Part shown: positions 20,817 to 29,524 of the stretch, piece after piece
Position numbering within the stretch: position 1 is the stretch's first letter
Layout of the letters: the number at the start of each line of letters is the position of its first letter
Source: Pyrenophora tritici-repentis
Taxonomy: Eukaryota; Ascomycota; Dothideomycetes; Pleosporales; Pleosporaceae
Direction: 5' to 3'
Assembly: GCF_003171515.1 (NCBI RefSeq)
Contig: NC_089398.1
Coordinates: 1 to 64,000 of the forward strand
Length of the DNA stretch: 64,000 bases
Made by a program: the position numbers and the translations under genes
Notes under the pieces: generated by a model
Told to the model about the DNA's origin: nothing
What the model saw: only the letters and a program-made list of their open reading frames with translations
Database searches by the model: none

Positions 20817-22997
20817 TCAGTCAGTTCGAACTGAGTTACCTGACTGATAGCAAGTCTGATTGCGATGCCCCCCTTGCACTGTGTTGCTATGCCGTACGCT
20901 CAGTAGCTCTGGCCCTCGCGCTGGCTGCCCACCCGTTATATGCATTAACACCGCCAGCTTCTCGCGAAATTCTACCACCCGGTCCATGTATCGCTCTATT
21001 GCCTGTCGGTCTACCCCTGACTGCGTCCCGGGCTTCATGAACCGACTCCGGATGCTGGCGCTCTCGCCTACCCGCTCAAATAACCACCTCTCGCCGTTGA
21101 CGGGCATGTTTGTGCGATGATCCTTCAAAAAGTTCCATCCTGGCCGCTCGTCGGTTGGGTTGTCACGTATGCTCTCCCATGGCACTGCCGGCACCGGCGC
21201 TGCCTTGCTGCTAAACATTAACTCCTCTGTTAATAATCGCCGGCTCTCGCTAGCCAGCCCATGTACCATGCCGCGGAACTGCGCCATGCTAAAATGCAGC
21301 TCTTTGTACAGCAGCTCGTCGCCGTTCGTCCACTCTACATGCCCGCGGGTTGTAGTGTTGTAATGGATCTTCAATCCATACGTCCGCAAATCCAACATCC
21401 ACTGCATGGGGCTATGGCTGCCGCGCACCATGAACCGGTCCATCATCTTCTGCACTAACTGCAAACACCCCTTGGGACGCCGTCGCTGGCTTGGCCCGCT
21501 CTCGTACGCGCTGTCATCTAAGTCGTCGTCTGTCTCATCGCCGCTATCCTCCTCGGGCCCTGACATTTCTAGTCCCTTCTGCACGACCATAAACCGAGCG
21601 ATCTTGATCACCGCCGATAATATCGGCGGGTACTGCTCCGGCCCCTTCCATCCGTCCTCCTTGACGCCCAGCACCGCCAACGCGCACACCAGCGGGCTGT
21701 CATACTCTCTACGGGTGATGCGGTGGTTAAGTAATGCAATGCAAAACTCCAAACACGCTTTCTGTATCTTAGACAACTTCTTAGGCTCGGGGCCTTCTCC
21801 CTGACCTGGCTCTTCCTCAGCTACCTCTATCGCCTCGTCTATGTCGTCCATCATCTCCTCGTCCAGCTCTTCTCTCTCTTCGTCCATATCCTCGGCTTCA
21901 TCTTCTTCGTCTCCCTCTATGCTCCGCTTTGCCTGTTCGATTAACACCTCCCATGCCTCTCGCTGCCGGCGCGTAAACCGATACTTGGGGCTCTTCCACC
22001 CGTGCTCTTTCTGTGTGCGTGCAAAAAACATTAACATCTGCTGCCACGGTCGTGTGTGCTTGACAATGGCGTTCTTGTCCATATACGGCTGTAACGGCTG
22101 GAACCGGGTTTGGTGCATCTCTGTGCGAATTGCCTCCAACCGTATAAACACGCCAATCCGGTCAATAATGGATGCCTGGCTGAACCGCGCCAATCCATCC
22201 ATGGCTGCCCAAATCGCTGCTTCCACCGGCTCGGCCTGCTGCTCCTGCCTGGCATCTGGCTCTGCCACGGGCTCCTCGATGCACGCTAACAAATCCGGCC
22301 TCTCCATGCCCACTAGGTACGGCAACCACTGCGTCCGCTCCAGCCATGGGTTCACCTCGTCGCGCTCGCCCTCCTGGATCGTCGTCTGCGCCCGCTTCTC
22401 GATGTCTGCCCACGCCTTGGCCATCTGCTCGCCCACTCGCGCCCATGCTGCTGCCCCGTCTACGGGCACGATTTCGGGGCCTTCTCCATCCTGGCTGGGT
22501 GCCTGGACCTCAAAGTACTGCGATCCATGCCGGCTGCTGAATAATCGCTGGCAATGGACCAGCCGGTACCCCTTATCCATATGTGCCTGCACGCTCTTCT
22601 GCCTGGTTCGACTTGGCCGCCCTCGCTTCTTCCCTGCTGACCATCCTTGATGGTCCTTACGCCAATGCTTTCGTATAGCCTCCTTACTTCTTGCTACATA
22701 ATAGCAGCAGCTGGAGTCAAATTGGCATAACATCCCGTCTGTATACACTGGCAATTGCCGCACAGGCTTTGGAGCACCAGTCGGCACCTCGAGCTCACTA
22801 GGGTACTGGACTAACCCAGCCCAGCTGCGAACCTGCTGTCCAACTGCCTCAGCCTCCTTGTAACTAACCTTATGCTGCTTCTGTAGATGGCCCTCAATCT
22901 GATCTGGCCATACTGCATATCTGCACTCTCTGCATGCCGCTACGCTGTGCTCAGGCACATGCTCGAAATACTGGCACTCGATGCTAGGTTTAGACAT
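20817..22997 (-). CDS. TLH RecQ-like helicase, 5' part (zinc-finger domain)
   Basis: A 726-aa ORF whose first 713 codons are the N-terminal part of the TLH protein; the last 13 come from hAT-1 (stop at 20817). Cys22, Cys25, His37 and His42 form a C2H2-like finger and a second Cys/His pair lies at about 91-116, as in DUF3505-type fungal proteins. Acidic segments lie near 375-400 and 500-525. The ORF ends in the conserved RGPELLSVRHSNT block just before the insertion. Removing hAT-1 and one copy of ATCGCAAT joins the parts in frame: 4764 bp, 1587 aa in all. The start is the first ATG after a TATA box at 23034-23041. Confidence 0.88.
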   Translation of the reverse strand: MSKPSIECQYFEHVPEHSVAACRECRYAVWPDQIEGHLQKQHKVSYKEAEAVGQQVRSWAGLVQYPSELEVPTGAPKPVRQLPVYTDGMLCQFDSSCCYYVARSKEAIRKHWRKDHQGWSAGKKRGRPSRTRQKSVQAHMDKGYRLVHCQRLFSSRHGSQYFEVQAPSQDGEGPEIVPVDGAAAWARVGEQMAKAWADIEKRAQTTIQEGERDEVNPWLERTQWLPYLVGMERPDLLACIEEPVAEPDARQEQQAEPVEAAIWAAMDGLARFSQASIIDRIGVFIRLEAIRTEMHQTRFQPLQPYMDKNAIVKHTRPWQQMLMFFARTQKEHGWKSPKYRFTRRQREAWEVLIEQAKRSIEGDEEDEAEDMDEEREELDEEMMDDIDEAIEVAEEEPGQGEGPEPKKLSKIQKACLEFCIALLNHRITRREYDSPLVCALAVLGVKEDGWKGPEQYPPILSAVIKIARFMVVQKGLEMSGPEEDSGDETDDDLDDSAYESGPSQRRRPKGCLQLVQKMMDRFMVRGSHSPMQWMLDLRTYGLKIHYNTTTRGHVEWTNGDELLYKELHFSMAQFRGMVHGLASESRRLLTEELMFSSKAAPVPAVPWESIRDNPTDERPGWNFLKDHRTNMPVNGERWLFERVGESASIRSRFMKPGTQSGVDRQAIERYMDRVVEFREKLAVLMHITGGQPARGPELLSVRHSNTVQGGHRNQTCYQSGNSVRTD

Positions 22998-23399
22998 GTT
23001 GAAATATCGACGCCTACCTGTTCTACTCGGCTTCTTATATACACGCGCTGTTGATCGCTCTCTCGGTGCTTACTCCGGCGGCGCGCGCGCGGCGGGGTGC
23101 CGAGCCTCGCGACCTCCTGACCCCCCAGACGCGTAACCCTAACCAAGAACACCAAACCCTAAGCTCCTGAACCACATAGTCTGCTGCGCTGTAAATTCGT
23201 CAGATTGTGCGTCTACGTATGCTGAGTTATATGTCTAAATTTTGAGTAATTTCGACTATAGACTAAAAATGGGATGTACTCCTGAAGTTTAATGGGATAA
23301 ACCCCTGGTTCTAGTATATACCCGCCATACGCGTACTTCTCAGCACTAACAAAAAAATGGTATATTATAACGTACCATTGAGCGCCCTGGGTTAGCTTG
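22998..23399. other. TLH upstream region and LINE 3' junction
   Basis: Contains the TLH core promoter, a GC-rich stretch (23075-23105, GGCGCGCGCGCGG) and telomere-like CCCTAACC at 23138. The AT-rich part from about 23210 may be TLH upstream DNA or LINE 3' end. A small inverted repeat, ATGGTA...TACCAT, lies at about 23356-23377. No gene is seen. Confidence 0.55.
23034..23041 (-). promoter_or_regulatory. TATA box of TLH gene
   Basis: TATATAAG on the minus strand, 37 bases upstream of the ATG at 22997. It is the only good TATA element close to the start and fits a short leader. Inferred from sequence alone. Confidence 0.5.
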
Positions 23400-23496
23400 T
23401 ATCTGTTTGTTGCCAGGTGCTAAAGAGCAGTTTGATAAGTAGAAAGAGATGTATCAGCGGGCTCTTGTGGCAAAGGAGAGGGTTGTGGTTTTAGTT

Positions 23497-26169
23497 TTAT
23501 ACAGTGTCTCTCTGTAGGTCTTCTGGTGGCTGTCCTAGGTACCATTTTCTTGTTCCTATTCTGGTGCTAGTGATAAAAGCTAGGGTTGCTTCTATACCTA
23601 TACTAGTGTGGAGTAGTAGTGGTAGTGTGACTGGGCGATGTTTGATTGTTTGTAGGAGCGTTTTTCGATGGTCTTTGTATAGATGACAGTACAGTAGTAG
23701 GTGTTCTGGCGTTTGGATGTTTTGGCAGGTGCAGCGATTAGAGTCTCGTTTCTTAAATCTCTTTAGGTAGGAGTTGAAGTATCCGTGTCCTAGCTTAAGA
23801 GAGTAGAAGGCGCTAGAGGTTACTCTTTTCGTGTTCTGTGGCATTTGGATGGTTTTGCTGATTTTAAGAGGGTATTTGGCTGAGTAGGTAGCTTTGTTTA
23901 GAGCGGTTGCTCTTGCTTTGTATTTCTCATACTCTTGGCGTTGTTCCGTTTGTTGTATCCTTTTGATTGTCGTGCCTAGGTAGGCAATGCTCTTTGTTGT
24001 TGATCTGGGGTCCTCTTTGGTTGCTTCTTTTGCTAGGTAGTCTGCTCTTTCGTTTCCAACTATATCTGTGTGTCCAGGTGCCCAGAGTAGGTGGATGTTT
24101 GCTTGTTTTCGTCGGATCGTATTTGCCGCTTTTAGACATCGGAGTTGCCAATGCTGTCCTGGGTTATCTGATAGGTTTTTAAGCCTGTAGATTGCTGCTT
24201 GGTTATCTGCGTAGACCTCAAATTCCTGGTCGGTTGTAGCGTTCTTTGCTGCGTATTCGAATGCTCGTGTGATCCCTTCTAGTTCGCCGTTGTAGACTAG
24301 CTGGTATTGTCCGATATTAACTGTTTCTGAGTAGATTTCTTGCTGAGTTGAGTTGTAGACTGCTATCCCAACTCCTATTCCTTTTCCTTCTTGTGTTTGC
24401 GAGGCGTCTGAGTATATTGTCGTGTAATTGTCTAGCCTTGTTTTAATGTAGGCTTGGTGCGCATTTGCCTCCTCTTCTTTGGATTTTTGAGAGACTGTTA
24501 CGGTATAGTTTAGAGTATCCCATGGCCTAAACCGGTATGGGATAGTCTGCTCTGTGTCTCTTTTGTTGTTTTTAGGAATTGCGTTAGTAATAGTTTGTAG
24601 CTGTCTGTGCTGGTTTGGTTTCTTTGAGCGTTGGAGATTAGTTGATTGGATCCGAGTTATTGCCTTTGCAATTGGATGGGTGTTGGCTAGCAGGTTTGCT
24701 CTGCTTGCGTAGTTCCGGATAGTTGAGTTAAGTCTGATTGCTGGTGGTAGTAGGCTCGCTTCGAGGCTTGTAGGGACTGTTGGTGCTGTTCTAAACACTC
24801 CTAGAGTTTTTCGACAAGCCAGGTTGTGTAGTGACTGTAGTTTCTTTGTAGCGTAGGGTTGGTTTTGCCAGTATATTTGTGCTCCGTAGTCTGACACGCT
24901 AGTTACACATGCTAAGTATAGTTGTCTAATAGCGTGTGTTGATAGGCCGAGTTCAATGTTCGCTAGTCTTCCTAGCCTGTAGAAAGCTTGTCTGGCTTGG
25001 CTTACACGTATAGACACATGTGATTTGAATGATAGTCGGTTGTCTAGATAGATACCTAGCCACTTGACAGTGTCTTTGTGTTCTATCCGGTCGTTGTTTG
25101 GGAGTATGAGGGCTCTTTCTATCCTCTCCTTCTTAGCGGTGAAGTGGATTAGCTCTGTTTTGGATGTGTCGAAGATAATGTCTAGCTGCTCTCCCTTGGC
25201 AAAGAGTGTAGCTATCTCTTTTTGCAGTGCTCTTATGTTTTTCTTTAGAGAGGTTGATGAGGTAGTAAGAGATAGGTCGTCGATATACGATAGTTGAAAG
25301 CTTTGTAAGGCTGGGAATAGGTCTCGGATATAGATAAGAAAGAAGATTGGTGATACTGGGCTGCCCTGTGGAATGCCTGCTCTAATCTTGCTAAATTCTT
25401 CAATCTTATTATCGAATGCCAGTCTTAGGGTCCTGTTGGAGAGAAAGGATTTCGCCCAGCAAATTAAGCTAATTGGGAGTCCAAGTTTCTTAAGTCGGTC
25501 TAGAAATCGGTTGTGTATGACGTGGTCAAAAGCTCCTTTGACGTCCACGAACACTGTGGAAGTAATTTGGCCTTGCTGTTTTTTGTGTTGAATCTGGTCT
25601 ACTAGGAGGAGAGCGGCGTCTATTGCAGATTTCTTGTTTCTACCTCCAATTTGTGAGGAGTGTAGGAGGTTTGTGGTTTCTGCTAGACTAGCTAGTCTTT
25701 TGGCGATAATTCTCTCTAGTACCTTCCCTAGGCTGTTTAAGAGAGTAATTACTCTATAAGCTTTCGGGAGAGAGTAGTCTAGTTTGGATGGTTTTTTGAG
25801 AATTGCTCCTGTAGCTGCTTTCCAGCACCGAGGGTGGTATCCGTAATTAAACAAGATTGAGTAGGCGATGAAGAGGATCTCTGGGTTGAACTTAAATGCA
25901 GCGGTTATAATATCTTGAGTAATAGCGTCAGGCCCTGGTGTACTACTTTTAACTTTACTAGAACAGGCTTGTTCTAGTTCAGAAATTGATAGTTGCGGCC
26001 AGTCCCAAATGCTCTCTTGATAGTTTAGAAAGCTTGGTAGTTCTGCTGTTGGAGGAGGAGGGAAAAGTGCTTTTCTAAAGGCCTTGCACTTTCCTTTGAA
26101 TGTTTTCTCTAGTATCTCTCCTTGGATAGGTGGAATCTTTTCGACCTTTTGATCCTTTGTGTATGCCAT
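23497..26169 (-). CDS. LINE ORF2, reverse transcriptase and RNase H part
   Basis: An 890-aa frame. The reverse transcriptase spans roughly residues 90-380, with STPGPD, the DVKGAFDHV block, GIPQGSPVSP and the catalytic YIDD. RNase H follows near 590-720 with YSDAS, NGELEG, YADNQAA and GHTDIVGNERAD. A C-terminal CTCQ..TPEHLLLYC knuckle is typical of the I/Tad group. The Met at 26169 is internal: the endonuclease frame overlaps it at 26109-26169 in another frame, so ORF2 is split by a net one-base shift near 26150. Without that shift the ORF would be continuous from 27386. Confidence 0.9.
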   Translation of the reverse strand: MAYTKDQKVEKIPPIQGEILEKTFKGKCKAFRKALFPPPPTAELPSFLNYQESIWDWPQLSISELEQACSSKVKSSTPGPDAITQDIITAAFKFNPEILFIAYSILFNYGYHPRCWKAATGAILKKPSKLDYSLPKAYRVITLLNSLGKVLERIIAKRLASLAETTNLLHSSQIGGRNKKSAIDAALLLVDQIQHKKQQGQITSTVFVDVKGAFDHVIHNRFLDRLKKLGLPISLICWAKSFLSNRTLRLAFDNKIEEFSKIRAGIPQGSPVSPIFFLIYIRDLFPALQSFQLSYIDDLSLTTSSTSLKKNIRALQKEIATLFAKGEQLDIIFDTSKTELIHFTAKKERIERALILPNNDRIEHKDTVKWLGIYLDNRLSFKSHVSIRVSQARQAFYRLGRLANIELGLSTHAIRQLYLACVTSVSDYGAQIYWQNQPYATKKLQSLHNLACRKTLGVFRTAPTVPTSLEASLLPPAIRLNSTIRNYASRANLLANTHPIAKAITRIQSTNLQRSKKPNQHRQLQTITNAIPKNNKRDTEQTIPYRFRPWDTLNYTVTVSQKSKEEEANAHQAYIKTRLDNYTTIYSDASQTQEGKGIGVGIAVYNSTQQEIYSETVNIGQYQLVYNGELEGITRAFEYAAKNATTDQEFEVYADNQAAIYRLKNLSDNPGQHWQLRCLKAANTIRRKQANIHLLWAPGHTDIVGNERADYLAKEATKEDPRSTTKSIAYLGTTIKRIQQTEQRQEYEKYKARATALNKATYSAKYPLKISKTIQMPQNTKRVTSSAFYSLKLGHGYFNSYLKRFKKRDSNRCTCQNIQTPEHLLLYCHLYKDHRKTLLQTIKHRPVTLPLLLHTSIGIEATLAFITSTRIGTRKWYLGQPPEDLQRDTV

Positions 26170-27386
26170 AGCTTTGTAGATAGACTGTGGGTTTCTTGTT
26201 CTAGAAAGCTATTCCAATGTCTCTTCTTGGCATCCTTGATTGCTCTTGCGTAGGTGTTCCGCGCTATTAAGAAGTCTTTCTTGAATAGATATGCCTCTTG
26301 GATGGACAACTGTTGCAATTGTTGTGTGTAGACTCTTTGGCAGTGAGTAAGCTCTCTTCTTAGCTTAGTAAGCTCCTGGTTCCACCAGGGTTTTGGTTTA
26401 GGACCTAGTTTGACTTTTGGGATTGCTTTGTCAGCTGCTAGTTGGATAACTTGCGTAATTGCTTCCCCTATCTCCTCTAGTTTGCTTTGAAGCTCCTGGT
26501 CCTCTTCTAGAATTAGATTCTTGCAATCTTGTTTCCTAGGGTCGTTTATCTCGCTTATGTGCTGTAGCGTGATGTTGTTTTGAATAGCCTCGTTTAGGGT
26601 TTTTTGAAAAAGTGGCCAATCCGCCTTTTTTGTGTTAAACTTGCGTTGGTTTATTGGATTGTCTACTTGGTCGGTGTCTGATCGAATTGAGAAGAGTAGG
26701 CCGTAGTGGTCAGATCCAGTCTCTGTAGTGACTTGCCAGTCAATAGCTTTGTCAGCTAGGTCTGGGGTAACTAGGGATAGGTCTAAAACTGATTCTCTTG
26801 ATAGGTGTGGCCTAAAGAAAGTGCCCGTTCCTGGTGTGTTTAGAAGGCTAAGGTTTTGGCTTTCTATCCATTCTACAAATGGGGGTGCTCCTGGGCTCGT
26901 CGATGTGCATAGTGGGTCCCACCACGGGTGGTGCTCATTTGCGTCTAGGAGTAGAATAGATGACTCTGGTAGTCTTGTGTTTGTGTTTAGAAGAACTCTT
27001 GGGATAGTCTTTATATCTCCTATACCTCTCTCGTTGTATAGGTTGAAGATATTAAACTTATGGTTTCCTTTCTGTACTACTAGTGCTATAGCGTCTGGAT
27101 CTGACGTAAAACCTTCTAGTAGGTGGGTTTCTGCTAATAGCGTTCTAGAGATATAGAATAGCACTCTAGGGCGGAGTTTTGGTTCGGATTGTGGGAGAAT
27201 TTGGAGGTATGCTGCGTGGCTAGTGGACCTAGTATCAGCGTAGTCGTTGTTTCTTGTTGGTGTGAGCCAAGGCTCTTGGACTGCAATTATATCAACCCTT
27301 AGTTCGACAGCTAGTTGAAGAGTAGACTCTGTAGCCTGGATACTCTTATTCAGATTCGCTTGGAGAATCTTAATGCTGTCTAACAT
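26109..27386 (-). CDS. LINE ORF2, AP-endonuclease part
   Basis: A 425-aa frame with an exonuclease/endonuclease/phosphatase fold of the apurinic type. Seen are LQANLNKS, VQEPW near 35-41, LLLDANEHHPWWD near 145-158, the DLSLVTPDLAD block and the C-terminal GSDHYGL. It makes the first nick for target-primed insertion. Its ATG overlaps the ORF1 stop in ATGTTAG (27380-27386), which suggests reinitiation. The last residues (KRFHLSKERY) are out-of-frame read-through after the shift that detaches the reverse transcriptase. Confidence 0.9.
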   Translation of the reverse strand: MLDSIKILQANLNKSIQATESTLQLAVELRVDIIAVQEPWLTPTRNNDYADTRSTSHAAYLQILPQSEPKLRPRVLFYISRTLLAETHLLEGFTSDPDAIALVVQKGNHKFNIFNLYNERGIGDIKTIPRVLLNTNTRLPESSILLLDANEHHPWWDPLCTSTSPGAPPFVEWIESQNLSLLNTPGTGTFFRPHLSRESVLDLSLVTPDLADKAIDWQVTTETGSDHYGLLFSIRSDTDQVDNPINQRKFNTKKADWPLFQKTLNEAIQNNITLQHISEINDPRKQDCKNLILEEDQELQSKLEEIGEAITQVIQLAADKAIPKVKLGPKPKPWWNQELTKLRRELTHCQRVYTQQLQQLSIQEAYLFKKDFLIARNTYARAIKDAKKRHWNSFLEQETHSLSTKLWHTQRIKRSKRFHLSKERY

Positions 27387-27694
27387 TCTGTTGTATATTG
27401 GTTCTCCTTGTTTGTTATAGCTGCGAGGACTTCACAGTCTCTGCTATTAGCAAAGTGAGGTTCTTTGCAGTTTGAGCATTTTGGGAGTGTATGGATACAG
27501 GGCTTCCCACTTGTCGTGCAGGTGGAGCATTTATGCTGCGATGTAGGGTGGGTCCCCGCACATAGCTGGCATGCTGTTTGGTTCCGGCATTTAAGCTTTG
27601 TATGGCCAAAGCCTTGGCAGTTGTCGCATTGGGTAGTAGCTGGAATACTTCTATACTTTTCAGTACGGAGGCTCTCTCCAAGGATAATGATCCT
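27380..27694 (-). CDS. LINE ORF1, 3' part (CCHC knuckles)
   Basis: The 3' end of ORF1, cut off by Copia-2. It encodes three Cys/His knuckles (CDNCQGFGHTKLKC, CQLCAGTHPTSQHKC, and CSNCKEPH....C) and stops at 27380-27382. With Copia-2 and one ATCCT removed it continues the ORF1 frame from 33074-34197, giving 478 codons in frame including the stop. The knuckles bind RNA in this family. Confidence 0.88.
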   Translation of the reverse strand, partial: RIIILGESLRTEKYRSIPATTQCDNCQGFGHTKLKCRNQTACQLCAGTHPTSQHKCSTCTTSGKPCIHTLPKCSNCKEPHFANSRDCEVLAAITNKENQYTTEC

Positions 27695-27861
27695 TGTTGG
27701 ATCAGAGGAGAGATGAGAGAGAAGGTTGTTCTATTGAGAGAGTTGCAGAGAGCGACTATATACATGAAGTAGAGTATCTGGAGCATTCCAGATCAGCAGT
27801 GTGTTACGTAGCTGTGACGATAGTAGAACATTCTAGTTGACACACCCCCTGAGGGCTGACA
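27695..27861 (-). repeat. Copia-2 3' LTR
   Basis: A 167-bp LTR; identical by eye to 32907-33073. On the minus strand it is preceded by a purine-rich CCTCAGGGGGTG tract at 27862-27875, the likely plus-strand primer. A similar purine string also lies just inside the LTR. Confidence 0.93.
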
Positions 27862-27926
27862 CACCCCCTGAGGTTTCCATATTAGATGGATACCTCAAAA
27901 ACAAATTGAAAGAGATGCAGACTAAA

Positions 27927-29405
27927 CTATGGATGAGGCACAGGACATGGCACGTCCTTGACGATGAGATGACGGATGTCCTTCATGCCCAGCTGTCTGA
28001 CAAAGTTCTCGTGTTTCTGACGAGGAAGTAGCTTAGTGAAGCCGTCAGCAGGCATCTCAGCAGTAGGTTTCCACTCAACAGTGATCCTTTCAGCTTCCAC
28101 CTCTTGGCGGAGCCACATTTGATGAATGTCGACGTGACGAAGCTTGGTTTGAATTCGATCAGAATCGCCTTGTACGAGGCGTACAGTCTGAGCGTTGTCA
28201 CACCAGAGAGCCTTCTTGGTGTGAAGCGTGAAGCCAATGTTGCGGCAGAAGCGATCCCAGTATTGCGATTCAACGCCAGCAGCAGAGAGAGCGTAGAGCT
28301 CTGCTTCAGTAGTAGAGCGGGTTACTGATCGAAGTACGGTAGCCTTCCAGTCAACAGGCATGCCGTACAGCATAAAAACGTATCCAGCAGATGATCGACG
28401 AGTCTCTACATCGTCTCCGAATGAGGCATCAGCAGCACCGAAGAACGTAGGCAGTGTTGAGTTGATCTTTGTTGCAAACGTCTGGGTAGGCTCACCCCCT
28501 CGAGCACTGATGGCCAGATACCTAGTACCGTACAGGTATTGCCACACGTGCTTGATCTCCGAGAGGTGAACTGGTCCTGGATTGATCAGGAACCGTGAAA
28601 GGATTGAGTGAGCGTGAGCGACGTCAGGACGCGTCATGATCTCAATGTACGCTAGGTTGCCAACAAGGCGTTGATAGGTTTTCGTAAGCAAAGGATCAGA
28701 CACTCCATCGTAGGGTAATAGCCTCGACGTAGAGGAGAGAGGCGTGGAAGGGTATCTTCCATCAGAGCGGATAAGGTCAAACTCAGTGCAGACCTTGTTG
28801 ATGAACGCATCCTGGACTAGGTAGAGCTGGCGGCTAGCAAGAACTCGCTCAACTCGAATACCGAGGAACCATTTAACGTTGCCCATTTGGCGCAGGCTAT
28901 ATAGCTTAATAAGCTGTCGTTCGAGCTTCTCGAAATCTTCTTGGTAGTCGGGGTGATAGAGGATGATGATATCGTCCACGTAGAAGAACAGGATTATCCG
29001 ATCGTTCATCCAAAGGCATGGGAACCCTTGAACAGGGTGTAGCCCAAGCTTTCGCAGTGAAGCTTGGAGGTGTATAGCCCACAAGCGTGGAGCTTCCTTC
29101 AGGCCATACAGGGCGCGCAGAAGTCGAAGAATCTGGCCGTATCTATCCTGGAATCCATCCGGAGTTCGTACATGTAGAGGACGATTAAGTGTAGCGTTAA
29201 GGAACGCGTTTGGCACATCGTATTGCATTGCGTTAAGGTTGAAAGCACATGCAAGAGCCATAAGAGCTCGGAAGAGGCGAGCAGCAAGAGTAGCTGCGTA
29301 CGTATCGCCGTACTGATCCTGCAGATCTCCTCGGACGACAATTCGAGCCTTGTATTTGAGAAGATATCCATCTTCATCAAATTTGTAGGTGAATACCCAC
29401 ATCAA
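27927..29405 (-). CDS. Copia-2 reverse transcriptase/RNase H part
   Basis: A 492-aa frame from an internal Met (MMWVFTYKFDEDG). The same frame is open upstream to about 29860 and there reads the usual linker (RRRRQAHYIEAA, then PPPPRHWKELKRH). Reverse transcriptase has KARIVVRGD, QYDVPNAFLNA, LYGLKEAPRLW and catalytic FYVDDI near 145-150. RNase H has GAADASFGDD and the HVDIHQMW block. It lies two bases out of frame with the gag-integrase ORF. Confidence 0.9.
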   Translation of the reverse strand: MMWVFTYKFDEDGYLLKYKARIVVRGDLQDQYGDTYAATLAARLFRALMALACAFNLNAMQYDVPNAFLNATLNRPLHVRTPDGFQDRYGQILRLLRALYGLKEAPRLWAIHLQASLRKLGLHPVQGFPCLWMNDRIILFFYVDDIIILYHPDYQEDFEKLERQLIKLYSLRQMGNVKWFLGIRVERVLASRQLYLVQDAFINKVCTEFDLIRSDGRYPSTPLSSTSRLLPYDGVSDPLLTKTYQRLVGNLAYIEIMTRPDVAHAHSILSRFLINPGPVHLSEIKHVWQYLYGTRYLAISARGGEPTQTFATKINSTLPTFFGAADASFGDDVETRRSSAGYVFMLYGMPVDWKATVLRSVTRSTTEAELYALSAAGVESQYWDRFCRNIGFTLHTKKALWCDNAQTVRLVQGDSDRIQTKLRHVDIHQMWLRQEVEAERITVEWKPTAEMPADGFTKLLPRQKHENFVRQLGMKDIRHLIVKDVPCPVPHP

Positions 29406-29524
29406 GGGTACAGCATCTGTTGTGTCTGCTGTGATGTCTGGTTTGGCAAAGGTGCCTTTCTTCCAGCAGCTGTTGAATTCTGCGTAAGCAGCAGCTTCAA
29501 ATTGCTTTCCATGAGCGTGACGTT

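Larger units (their letters stand above)
17571..20858 (-). mobile_element. hAT-1 transposon, copy 1, inside the TLH gene
   Basis: A 3288-bp element with ends CAGAGTTGCTATCAGTCAGT and its inverted partner ACTGACTGATAGCAAGTCTG (+ strand: left start, right end). The 8-bp duplication ATTGCGAT lies at 17563-17570 and 20859-20866. The subterminal regions (17585-17760 and 20700-20840) are packed with CAGTCAGTTCAGTCAG-type repeats on both strands, likely transposase binding sites. Internally it holds a broken transposase gene and a nested retroposon at 18520-18714. Copy 2 is at 57810-60930. Confidence 0.95.
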
